This document shows, piece after piece, positions 17,951 to 25,828 of a DNA stretch of 64,000 nucleotides. Under the pieces are notes generated by a model. That model ran no database searches, was not told the DNA's origin, and saw only the letters and a list, made by a program, of their open reading frames with translations. Each line of letters opens with the position of its first letter. Positions within the stretch are counted from its first letter, which is position 1. Source of the DNA: Lunatimonas sp. (GTDB lineage Bacteria; Bacteroidota; Bacteroidia; Cytophagales; Cyclobacteriaceae). The stretch is from positions 62,001 through 126,000 of the forward strand of contig NZ_JAFIEU010000017.1 of NCBI RefSeq assembly GCF_020832325.1, written 5' to 3'. A program made the position numbers and the translations under genes.

Positions 17951-20283
17951 TTTTTGTTTAATTTATGGGTTGTTTTTATTAGTTGGTGTAGGGGTATCTT
18001 GGCCCCTACAAAAAAGACCCTGCCCGGATTAGTAGGGTCAAATAGGTTGAGTTGGTTTAATAGATTGTAGCCCCCCGCTTCAAGCATCAGGCTATTTACC
18101 AGGGTTTTGCTTAGTGTGAGGTTCCAACTGGCAAGACCTCGGGCATATTCCTTAGGGTCATCCAAAATCAGGTTGCCGTTCACATCTCCAAACCCGAATT
18201 TTCCGCGGTAAATGGCCCTCAAAGCGAAATTGATACCCGAAGCCGGTTCCCGATAGGTTACTTTCAGATTACCGCTGTGCCTACTTCTGTTAAATAATCC
18301 CCCATAATCGCCGCGGTGAACCCGTTGGGTGCGATTTTGTCCATCCCTTTTAAAGATTTCTCCGTTTGAAATCCGCTCAACTACCTCCCTATCTCTGGCA
18401 TCCAAAAACACATATCCCATGGAGATTTGGAGGTTTTCGGTGATCCGATAGGTCCAATCAATCTCGGCTCCGCGGGTCACGACGCTAGCAACATTGAAGT
18501 AAGAGAAGGCATTCTGACCTGAAGTGAGTCTAGCCACCGGGGCCGTTTCAATCAGGTTTGTGATGTGGTTTAGAAAAAAATTACCTGTTACCAACAGATC
18601 ATTGGTAATGTTCCAACGGAAGCCTGTATTGACGGCTTGGGAGCGCTCTGCTTCTAATGTACCGAATTGACCAGGGTCAATCAGGATTTGCTGAACCAAC
18701 CCTTGGGCTTGCAGCCGGACGAGACCTTCTTGGACCATATTGGCGCCAAATACGTAATATCCGGATGAGGCATTGTTGAAGTTTAAAAGCAACTGACGAA
18801 AGTCCGGGGCCTTGAATCCCGCTCCTACAGAGGCCTGCCACCGAAACCGCTTGCTGAAGGCATACATCCCAGCTACCTTGGGACTCAACTGTTGCCCATA
18901 TTGGCTATGGATATCCGCCCGGAGTCCCGAAACAATATTCCAACGATCAGTGGGATCCCATTGATGTTGTAAAAACAGGTATCCTGCATCGAAACGATTG
19001 GTTTCGTCATAACGGGTAGCATTTACAGACTCCATCAGGTGGCCCATGCCAATGGTGAGCAATTGCTTGCTCGTTAGTTGATGATCTAGTTGAAGTTCGC
19101 TCCGGTGGTAGTATTGCCTGAAATCCTGATTGTCTAGCACGGAATGATCCTCTTGAAAACTAGTAAGCATGGCAGTTTCAAAGATCGAACTCATACCCCG
19201 CAACGTGAGTAACCAATGCTTGTTTGGTCGAAAGCTGAGGGTAGGATTGACGTTTAATTCGCGGCGTTCCCCCGTTAGGTTGGCTAGTCTCGAGGTGCTA
19301 CTCTCCCGTATTTCTAGGGTGTTTTCGGAATTTTCTAGGTAAAACCGGGAATAGACCTTCAGATCCCATTTATTAAACTTTTTGCCCAATTTCAATTGAG
19401 CCGTATTTGCCTGAAAAGGGCTTTGCGTCATGCCCACTACCTCTGGTGTAAGGTCAAATCCATCCGTTGTATACCGGTTGTAGTAGGCATAGAGACTCCA
19501 ATCTGCTTTGTTGAGGCCAACTTCAGCACTGAGGTCCGCGGTGTTGAAGGAACGATACCTGGTATCAAGGTTTGCTATAACCGGTTCGTCGCTGCTTTTG
19601 GTAATGATATTGATCACCCCTGCCATGGCTTCACTGCCGTAGAGGGAACTGGAAGGCCCTCGTAGAATCTCGATGCGTTCAATGTTAGAAACCGATATTC
19701 GGTCTAAGTCAAAGGTACCTGCGGTACGTCCAATCAGTGGTTCTCCATCCAATAGAATCAGGATATAGTCCGAAGAAAGACCCTGGATCTGAAGTCCCGA
19801 ACCATGGTCAGCGACTACCTGTAGGCCCGTTTGCTCTCTAAGTACCTCGGACAGCCGCATACCACCGGTTTCTTGAATTGCGTTTTTGCCGATGATGGTC
19901 ACCGGCATAGGCAAGTGCTCTACACTTCGGTCGGTTCGGGTTGCCGATACGACTACTTCTCCCAACTGACCGATTCTTTCGGTTAGGGTTAGTACGGAAG
20001 TAGCAAGGAGCTCTTTGACTTGAATCTTCAAAGGATCGTAACCAAAGGCCGTAATCTCCAGCCAAGTCATTGGATCCAGTTGGCTGGGCAGTTCAAATCG
20101 GCCATCGGGTGATACCGGTATGGTTTGAGTACTTTCTGTACGTACAATGGCGTGAGGGATGGGTTGTCCGCTACGGTCTCTCAGCAAGATCAGGTCACCA
20201 GGATTTGCCAGACCCTCCACCACTACCATGAAAAGTAGCAGCCAAGTGGCGGTTTTATATTTATTAAGACTAATTCTATACAT
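17947..20283 (-). CDS. hmuR: TonB-dependent haem receptor (HmuR-like)
   Basis: A TonB-dependent outer-membrane receptor of about 778 residues. It has a signal peptide, an N-terminal CarboxypepD_reg-like domain (LRDRSGQPIPHAIVRTEST), a plug (LGEVVVSATRTDRSVEHLP, EQTGLQVVADHGSGLQIQG, IERIEILRGPSSSLYGSEA) and a 22-strand barrel. I chose the ATG at 20283; the upstream GTG at 20316 would sit inside a stem-loop. Placement between hmuS and hmuY makes haem or haemoprotein the likely ligand. Coupled to hmuY by an ATGA overlap. Confidence 0.88.
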   Translation of the reverse strand: MYRISLNKYKTATWLLLFMVVVEGLANPGDLILLRDRSGQPIPHAIVRTESTQTIPVSPDGRFELPSQLDPMTWLEITAFGYDPLKIQVKELLATSVLTLTERIGQLGEVVVSATRTDRSVEHLPMPVTIIGKNAIQETGGMRLSEVLREQTGLQVVADHGSGLQIQGLSSDYILILLDGEPLIGRTAGTFDLDRISVSNIERIEILRGPSSSLYGSEAMAGVINIITKSSDEPVIANLDTRYRSFNTADLSAEVGLNKADWSLYAYYNRYTTDGFDLTPEVVGMTQSPFQANTAQLKLGKKFNKWDLKVYSRFYLENSENTLEIRESSTSRLANLTGERRELNVNPTLSFRPNKHWLLTLRGMSSIFETAMLTSFQEDHSVLDNQDFRQYYHRSELQLDHQLTSKQLLTIGMGHLMESVNATRYDETNRFDAGYLFLQHQWDPTDRWNIVSGLRADIHSQYGQQLSPKVAGMYAFSKRFRWQASVGAGFKAPDFRQLLLNFNNASSGYYVFGANMVQEGLVRLQAQGLVQQILIDPGQFGTLEAERSQAVNTGFRWNITNDLLVTGNFFLNHITNLIETAPVARLTSGQNAFSYFNVASVVTRGAEIDWTYRITENLQISMGYVFLDARDREVVERISNGEIFKRDGQNRTQRVHRGDYGGLFNRSRHSGNLKVTYREPASGINFALRAIYRGKFGFGDVNGNLILDDPKEYARGLASWNLTLSKTLVNSLMLEAGGYNLLNQLNLFDPTNPGRVFFVGAKIPLHQLIKTTHKLNKK

Positions 20284-20296
20284 GTTGCAAATTTTT

Positions 20297-20322
20297 TTCC
20301 CGGTGGAGTTGCCCACCGGGAA
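20297..20322 (-). promoter_or_regulatory. Stem-loop between hmuS and the receptor gene
   Basis: A perfect 10-bp inverted repeat, TTCCCGGTGG / CCACCGGGAA, with a 6-base loop lies three bases after the hmuS stop and about 13 bases before the receptor start. On the transcript it is followed by seven A rather than U, so it is not a normal terminator. It may protect the mRNA end or affect receptor translation; this is inference. Confidence 0.65.
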
Positions 20323-20325
20323 GAA

Positions 20326-21372
20326 TTACAGGCTATCAACCAGTTGCTTCCATCGGTCATTCTGTGGAAGTCCCGGTTTTCTGAGACCAAAGAATTGGGC
20401 TATAAGCTCTTTTTGATCGTCAAATAATTCAATGGAGGAAACCAATCCTTCGTCGGTATTTTTATGAACTACCCACGCGGAACCTACGTGGGATTCATTT
20501 AAGTGCATATTGAAATCGGGATCCATAACATTCAGCCAGTTGCCCAATTGCCGGATGGTTCGAACCTTTCCTTGATGAATTTGGATGTTGCCTTTATTGC
20601 CTACAAAGATCATGATCGGCATCTTTTCGGCTGATGCAGTTTCCAAGATGGTTCGAACCGATAGTTTGTCAATTTGGTAGGCCCATTTTTTACCTATCCA
20701 CCGGATAGCATCGAGCCGATGCAGATTGAACTTTTTGAGCATACCGAAGAAGTCGTGGGTGTCTTTCATGCTTTCCCATGCTTCGGAAAAGGCTTTTCGA
20801 TCAATGTCAGAGGCAAATTCCTCTGCAGGAAATACTTCCACCTTGATGGGCTGGGACGGCTCGGGCATCTTGAAGGTATCCACCAGTTTGGTGTAAGCAT
20901 CGAGGTTACTCCGTTCCTGTAAGTATATTTTCAAGACAGCCTCTCCTGCTTGGTCGAAAAACTGCAAGCTTCTTAGGGGACCTCTGGAAGTTTCATTTAC
21001 GACGGCAAATCCATATTTCCATTTTCCTAGGAACACCCGTTGCTCTATGGGGCCAATGACCGTGGCGATTTGGTTGGGCGAAGTTCCATGTACGGTAATT
21101 TTCTGAAATGTGCCTTTGTGTTCCAGCACACAACCTTCGTTTCTAGTCAGTGACATCACTTTTCCAAGTTCTCGGCAGGAAAGAAGTATATTCGCCCAGT
21201 CTTCTTTTAGCCGCACAGTGGTTGGTCCTAAGGTGGTGGCGAGAAGTTCCAGCTCAGATACCCCGAGTTTTTTTGCCGCATCTCTGATTCGTAGGTTTGG
21301 TTCGTTTAGTCGTAACGTAGCCCAAGCATCGATTAGGGCGGTTTTAGAAGGAGTAAGCAGTGTGGTGTCCAT
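20326..21372 (-). CDS. hmuS: HmuS/HemS-like hemin-degrading factor
   Basis: A 348-residue cytoplasmic protein of the HemS/ChuX family, close to the usual length of about 345. Two repeats of the family fold are visible, one in each half, each with a GTFQKITVHG- or KGNIQIHQGKVRTI-type strand and a tryptophan-containing turn. Members bind haem delivered by the ABC importer and store it or break it open to release iron. The gene lies between the ABC ATPase (3 bases upstream) and the receptor, as expected for an hmu locus. Whether it degrades or only carries haem cannot be seen. Confidence 0.9.
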   Translation of the reverse strand: MDTTLLTPSKTALIDAWATLRLNEPNLRIRDAAKKLGVSELELLATTLGPTTVRLKEDWANILLSCRELGKVMSLTRNEGCVLEHKGTFQKITVHGTSPNQIATVIGPIEQRVFLGKWKYGFAVVNETSRGPLRSLQFFDQAGEAVLKIYLQERSNLDAYTKLVDTFKMPEPSQPIKVEVFPAEEFASDIDRKAFSEAWESMKDTHDFFGMLKKFNLHRLDAIRWIGKKWAYQIDKLSVRTILETASAEKMPIMIFVGNKGNIQIHQGKVRTIRQLGNWLNVMDPDFNMHLNESHVGSAWVVHKNTDEGLVSSIELFDDQKELIAQFFGLRKPGLPQNDRWKQLVDSL

Positions 21373-21374
21373 AA

Positions 21375-22181
21375 TTATGCGAGTTTGTAGTTGTACATAG
21401 GGGCAGTCCGGTTGGTTGGCAGACTGCTGATAAATATTGGTTTATGTGGGCCTTGTGAGTTGACTTGAATCGGGTAGTCAAATACCTGCTGAAGGTTTTG
21501 AGAAGTCATTATCTCTTCGGTTGGGCCTTGGTGAAGGATAGTGCCATTTTTGAGAAGTACCACCTTGTCTGCGTAGTTTGCAGCCAAGTTAAGATCGTGG
21601 AGGATGGCCAAAATGCCTATCTGTCTTCTTTTGAGTTGGGAGACGACTTGCAACACCAAGTGCTGTTGAGCGATGTCCATGCTGGAAGTAGGTTCATCTA
21701 GTAAGAGGTACCGCGGGAAGGGTTTCGCCTCCCATATTTGGGCTAAAACCCGGGCCAATTGTACCCGCTGTCGTTCACCTCCTGAAAGGTTGTCCACTTG
21801 CTGATCCCGGAGGTGCCAGGTTGAGGTAGCTGTCATCACCTCTTGAATGCTAGTAGGGCAAAAGGATTGTTTTGAAAGCAATAAACCAAGCTCCACGACC
21901 TCCAGCGCCCGAAACGGAAAAGTAACCGTACTTTGCTGGGGCATCACGGCCCGTAAAGTTGCTAATTGGGTTGTTTTTAGGTCTCTTATCCGATTGCCGT
22001 TGTAGGTGATACGTCCATATTGGCAGCTAAGCTCACCCGAAAGTAGTTTGAACAACGTGGACTTTCCTGCGCCATTTGGGCCTATCACAGCCGTAAATTC
22101 ACCTGCTTTGATGCAGATATTGGCCTGGTCCAAAATAGGCCGTCTTTTGATGCAGAAATGAAGGTTTTGTGCTTCGAGCAT
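21375..22181 (-). CDS. hmuV: Haem ABC transporter ATP-binding protein
   Basis: A 268-residue ATPase subunit with Walker A GPNGAGKST (about residue 36), the ABC signature LSGGERQRVQLARVL (about 133) and Walker B YLLLDEPTSS (about 158). It powers haem import through the permease HmuU at the inner membrane. One base separates it from hmuU and it is followed by hmuS. Length and motifs match HmuV/FecE-type ATPases, and the context supports haem over siderophore or cobalamin. Confidence 0.92.
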   Translation of the reverse strand: MLEAQNLHFCIKRRPILDQANICIKAGEFTAVIGPNGAGKSTLFKLLSGELSCQYGRITYNGNRIRDLKTTQLATLRAVMPQQSTVTFPFRALEVVELGLLLSKQSFCPTSIQEVMTATSTWHLRDQQVDNLSGGERQRVQLARVLAQIWEAKPFPRYLLLDEPTSSMDIAQQHLVLQVVSQLKRRQIGILAILHDLNLAANYADKVVLLKNGTILHQGPTEEIMTSQNLQQVFDYPIQVNSQGPHKPIFISSLPTNRTAPMYNYKLA

Positions 22182-22182
22182 G

Positions 22183-23253
22183 TCAGATTTGGTTTTTTTT
22201 TACGTTCAAAATCAGCCAAATAAAGAAAGGGGATCCTAAGATGGCGGTGATGATGCCTATAGGCAATTCAGCCGGCATCACGATGGTTCGGGCAATTAGG
22301 TCTGCAACCGTCAGCAGACCGGCTCCCAGAAGAAAAGATCCAGGTAACACCAGTCGGTGGTCAGCGCCAAATTTCAGTCGGATTAGATGGGGAACGATCA
22401 ATCCCACAAATCCAATGGTACCGGTCATGGATACGCCTACCCCCACAGTAAGCGCACTGAGAAAGAGAATGGTAAATTTTACTTTCTGCACGTTTACGCC
22501 CATATGAAACGCCTCATTTTCACCCATGGAAAGGGCGTTTAGGTTTCGGTGTTGAGAAACGATCAACGTGGCGGGAATAAGAATGAGGAGTAGGGCAATG
22601 CGGACCTTATTCCAATTTGCTCCGCTTACGTCTCCCAGACTCCAGAAGGTGAAGTTTCGCAATGCAGCTTCGTCGGCATAAAATATTGTCAGACCAATAA
22701 GGGCTCCGGAGAGCGCCGTTAGCGCCACGCCAGCTAAGATTAGAAGAGAAATGTCGGTTTTACCTCCGCTATTAGCTGTACGGTATACTAGTAGCACGTT
22801 TACTAGGCCGCCAATAAACGCAAAGAGAGGGAGTCCAAAGTTGCCCAATAGTCCGCCTGCCCAAGGAACGTGGACACCAAAGACGATGAAGACGACCGCA
22901 AACAGGGCGCCACCACTACTGACACCGATCAATCCCGGTTCTACCAGCGGATTTCTAAAGAGTCCTTGTAGTGCAGCACCTGCCACGCCAAGTCCTCCAC
23001 CTACCAAAATGGCCAGTAGTACTCTAGGTAAGCGAATATGTAGCAATACATTTGCTTCCTGAGGCGAGTGCAGAAGGGAGGCAACTCCCGCTTGCTCTAA
23101 TAAAATAGAGACGGTGTTCGCCCACGATATTGGAAAGGCACCAACTGTCACCGAAAAAAGGGCTACCAGCATCAATGAAAACGCCATCCCTGCTAATAGC
23201 CTGTTTTGACGGGTAGTCTTCGAAATAGTGTTGGTTTGCAAGGTGCGGATCAT
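22183..23253 (-). CDS. hmuU: Haem ABC transporter permease
   Basis: A 356-residue FecCD-family permease with about nine or ten hydrophobic segments. Conserved loops include HIRLPRVLLAILVGGGLGVAG and LRNFTFWSLGDVSGANW, and GTIGFVGLIVPHLIRL for ATPase coupling. It forms the channel of the haem importer with HmuV and receives haem from the lipoprotein HmuT. The start follows the hmuT stop by four bases. Confidence 0.92.
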   Translation of the reverse strand: MIRTLQTNTISKTTRQNRLLAGMAFSLMLVALFSVTVGAFPISWANTVSILLEQAGVASLLHSPQEANVLLHIRLPRVLLAILVGGGLGVAGAALQGLFRNPLVEPGLIGVSSGGALFAVVFIVFGVHVPWAGGLLGNFGLPLFAFIGGLVNVLLVYRTANSGGKTDISLLILAGVALTALSGALIGLTIFYADEAALRNFTFWSLGDVSGANWNKVRIALLLILIPATLIVSQHRNLNALSMGENEAFHMGVNVQKVKFTILFLSALTVGVGVSMTGTIGFVGLIVPHLIRLKFGADHRLVLPGSFLLGAGLLTVADLIARTIVMPAELPIGIITAILGSPFFIWLILNVKKNQI

Positions 23254-23257
23254 ACCG

Positions 23258-24106
23258 TTAGTTTTTCACGGCTTTAGCCAATTCCAACGCTGCTTTACCT
23301 ACTCGTGGTCCAAAACCAGATAGATAGAGCCCATCAAAGGCAAGAATACCTTCATTTTTAAATGCATTGGTCTGCTCGATCCCTCGGATTTGTCGGACAC
23401 CCTCTTTGCCCCCAAGTGTCTGTAGGCCTGACTCGAAAAAAAGCAAATAGTCGGGATTCATGGAGATAAGCGCTTCTGGAGTTAACGGGATAAATTCCTT
23501 GAAACCCCGCCCTACGGACTGAATACCGGCTAGCCTAAAAAGCGACTCTGCAAATGTGTCTTCTCCGGCCACGAAAACCGTTTCGGTACCTCGGGCCATC
23601 ACAAAGGCCGCCTTGGGCGCTCTATCTACGGTACTGAGATACTCCTCCAATTCACGAATATCCTTGCGGAGCTGATCGCGTACTTTTGCTCCTTTTTCAG
23701 GAACATTTAAAAATGTGGCCAGCTCTTCGATGATTCGGTAAGTACCTTCCAGGTCTTTTGGCTTTTCGAATTCATGTATTTCAAGACCTGTTTGCCTGAG
23801 TTGCGTGATAGCTTCCTCGCTGAGGTAGCCTTTTTCTGTCAGCAGCTGATCTGGTGCCAAAGCCAAGATGCCCTCGGCTTTGATCTGGTTTCGGTAGCCG
23901 ATTGATGGGAGCTGCTGCATGCTAATCGGGTAGGTGGACGTAATGTCCGTGGCAATGATGGATGCTCCAAACCCAAGCTCGGCCACAATTTCAGTGATCG
24001 TTCCCCCGGCGGTGATTAGCTTCTGCTCGGTGGATTGTTTTTCGGTAGCAGGTGAGGTACAGGCCAAGACCGAAATGAGGAGGTATATCAGTAGGGTAGG
24101 TTTCAT
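23258..24106 (-). CDS. hmuT: Haem-binding lipoprotein of the ABC importer
   Basis: A 282-residue substrate-binding lipoprotein with the lipobox LISVLAC (Cys16). It has the TroA-like helical-backbone fold: ITAGGTITEIVAELGFG at the N-terminus, the central helix, and FIPLTPEALISMNPDYLLFF in the C-terminal lobe. It would catch haem in the periplasm and pass it to HmuU. First gene of the six-gene haem operon; a promoter candidate lies just upstream. Confidence 0.9.
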   Translation of the reverse strand: MKPTLLIYLLISVLACTSPATEKQSTEQKLITAGGTITEIVAELGFGASIIATDITSTYPISMQQLPSIGYRNQIKAEGILALAPDQLLTEKGYLSEEAITQLRQTGLEIHEFEKPKDLEGTYRIIEELATFLNVPEKGAKVRDQLRKDIRELEEYLSTVDRAPKAAFVMARGTETVFVAGEDTFAESLFRLAGIQSVGRGFKEFIPLTPEALISMNPDYLLFFESGLQTLGGKEGVRQIRGIEQTNAFKNEGILAFDGLYLSGFGPRVGKAALELAKAVKN

Positions 24107-24133
24107 TTATTTAGATCAATTTTAAATAGTACG

Positions 24134-24163
24134 CAAATATTATATTAATTAGATTAAATCCAA
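24134..24163 (-). promoter_or_regulatory. Candidate promoter of the haem operon
   Basis: On the minus strand a TTG (24163-24161) is followed after 19 bases by AATATTTG (24141-24134), one mismatch from the Bacteroidota -7 motif TAnnTTTG. The start of transcription would fall near 24127, about 20 bases before hmuT. The AT-rich dyad GATTTAATCTAATTAAT between the boxes could be a metal-regulator site, but I cannot assign it to Fur. Confidence 0.55.
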
Positions 24164-24518
24164 ATAAAAATAAATTGATATTTTCTATCGGGTTGGATTT
24201 TCAATTCGTCATCAATTAGGTGGGTATTTATTATAGAAAAAATCTATAATAAATTGTTAAACAGTATGATAGCACAGTAATTGTCTTCACTTAGCAGCTA
24301 TTGGTCAGGGTGGATTTAAATAGAAAGCTTGCTAAGGCACTACCATGTGCCAAGGAATATGACAAAAAACTACTAAATTGTCATGCATAGTCAGATCTGC
24401 CAACAAGTTTCGCATGCAATAGTGAGGTACAAGCTCCTAACTTGTTGATAAAGTCCTATAGATACTTTCTTCGGTTGGCAGGTTTTTTAATGCCCAACGC
24501 TTTAAACAATAATACCCC
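24164..24518. promoter_or_regulatory. Divergent regulatory gap between haem operon and oxidoreductase
   Basis: About 355 bases without a gene. It holds a 10-bp inverted repeat TTTATTATAG / CTATAATAAA (24227-24236 with 24244-24253) with a 7-base spacer, which could be an operator or a weak hairpin. No other clear signal was recognised, and no repeat of the 880-type family occurs here. Confidence 0.4.
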
Positions 24519-25802
24519 ATGATTTCAACAAACAGAAGATCTTTTATCAAAGGCGCAGCGGCCCTGTCCGCATTTACGGTACTCAGCCCCACAGCGGTTT
24601 TCGGCTTCGCCGCAAACTCTGCCATTCGGGTAGGGATTATTGGTTGTGGCAATCGGGGCACCTCAGTCATCACCTCCATGTCCAAGCATACTTCCATCCA
24701 AATAGTGGCTATGGCGGATTTGTTTCCGGATAAATTAAAAGAGGCAAAGCCAAAATTTGATGCATTGAATGCGGCCAAAGGACTCGCTGCTGTTTCGGAT
24801 TCCCATGTTTTCCAGGGCTCTCAGGCTTACTTGAGGTTGCTGGAAAGAGCTGACGTGGATGCAGTGCTTATTTCTTCGCCTGCCTATACCCATCCAGAGA
24901 TTGTGGAGGCTGCCGTTGCGGCGAAAAAACATTTTTACTGCGAAAAGCCCGCTGCGATGGATGTATTTGGTTGTAGGCAAATAGCTGCTGTTGGAAAGGA
25001 ACTTAAGAACTTAAGTGGAGTCTTTGGCTTTCAAATCCGCTACGCAACTCCCTATGTGGAGCTGATGCAGCGGATCCACGCGGGTGCCATCGGCGATATC
25101 ATCAACGCGCAGCTGTACTATTTTTCCTCCGGGCTGCCTGTTGTCCAAAGTCCGGAAATGTCCTACGATGAGGTACGCATCCGTAACCAGTTTTTCTTTC
25201 GTGACCTTTCGGGCGGCATCCTGCTGGACCAAGGGGTACATATGCTGGACGTCTGCAATTGGGCTTTGGGGATGACACCCGTAAGTGCCATTGGCATGGC
25301 GGGTTACAATGGAGGCAGCGGCTTTGGGGACGCGTTTAAGAATTACCAGGTGATCTATAAATACCCGCAGGACATCAGTGTCAGTTTTCATTCCACACAG
25401 TTTGGAGGAACCTTCGGCGATGTATGCGCCCGGTTTATCGGATCAAAGGGTATCGCCGTGGCGACCTACAGTGGAGGCGTATACATCAATGGAGAAAATG
25501 CCTGGGATTCGGGCATTCTTCGGGAAAGCACCAGTCAGGCCAGCCGGGAACAGCAAGCAGCGGGCGTGTTCACATCCTCCTTACACGACTCCAATCAGAA
25601 AAAAGTAACCAGCTTTGTAGAAAGCATCGAGTCCGGAAATTTTCTAAATGAATTGGATACGGCTGTAGATTCCACCCTCACTGCTATTTTGGGGAGGCAG
25701 GCAGCGACCATGCAGCGGCCTGTGACCTGGAATGAAATGCTGTTCTCGAACGAGCGCATTGATCCTAGCTTGGATCTTTCTCAGTTTGACCAATCTCGCT
25801 AA
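24519..25802 (+). CDS. Gfo/Idh/MocA-family oxidoreductase, Tat-exported (second)
   Basis: A 427-residue oxidoreductase with a twin-arginine signal (NRRSFIKGAAALSAF), a Rossmann site (GIIGCGNRGT, about residue 38) and the family EKP motif in FYCEKPAAMDV (about residue 143). The C-terminal domain includes GGILLDQGVHMLDVCNWALG. It probably acts on a sugar or sugar derivative in the periplasm using bound NAD(P). It lies 26 bases before a GH31 gene and starts the run GH31-sulfatase-phosphatase, so a role in the same glycan route is likely. Distinct from the shorter-range paralogue at 1651. Confidence 0.88.
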   Translation: MISTNRRSFIKGAAALSAFTVLSPTAVFGFAANSAIRVGIIGCGNRGTSVITSMSKHTSIQIVAMADLFPDKLKEAKPKFDALNAAKGLAAVSDSHVFQGSQAYLRLLERADVDAVLISSPAYTHPEIVEAAVAAKKHFYCEKPAAMDVFGCRQIAAVGKELKNLSGVFGFQIRYATPYVELMQRIHAGAIGDIINAQLYYFSSGLPVVQSPEMSYDEVRIRNQFFFRDLSGGILLDQGVHMLDVCNWALGMTPVSAIGMAGYNGGSGFGDAFKNYQVIYKYPQDISVSFHSTQFGGTFGDVCARFIGSKGIAVATYSGGVYINGENAWDSGILRESTSQASREQQAAGVFTSSLHDSNQKKVTSFVESIESGNFLNELDTAVDSTLTAILGRQAATMQRPVTWNEMLFSNERIDPSLDLSQFDQSR

Positions 25803-25828
25803 CCAATTTCTTTCTAAATCTCAGCGAA

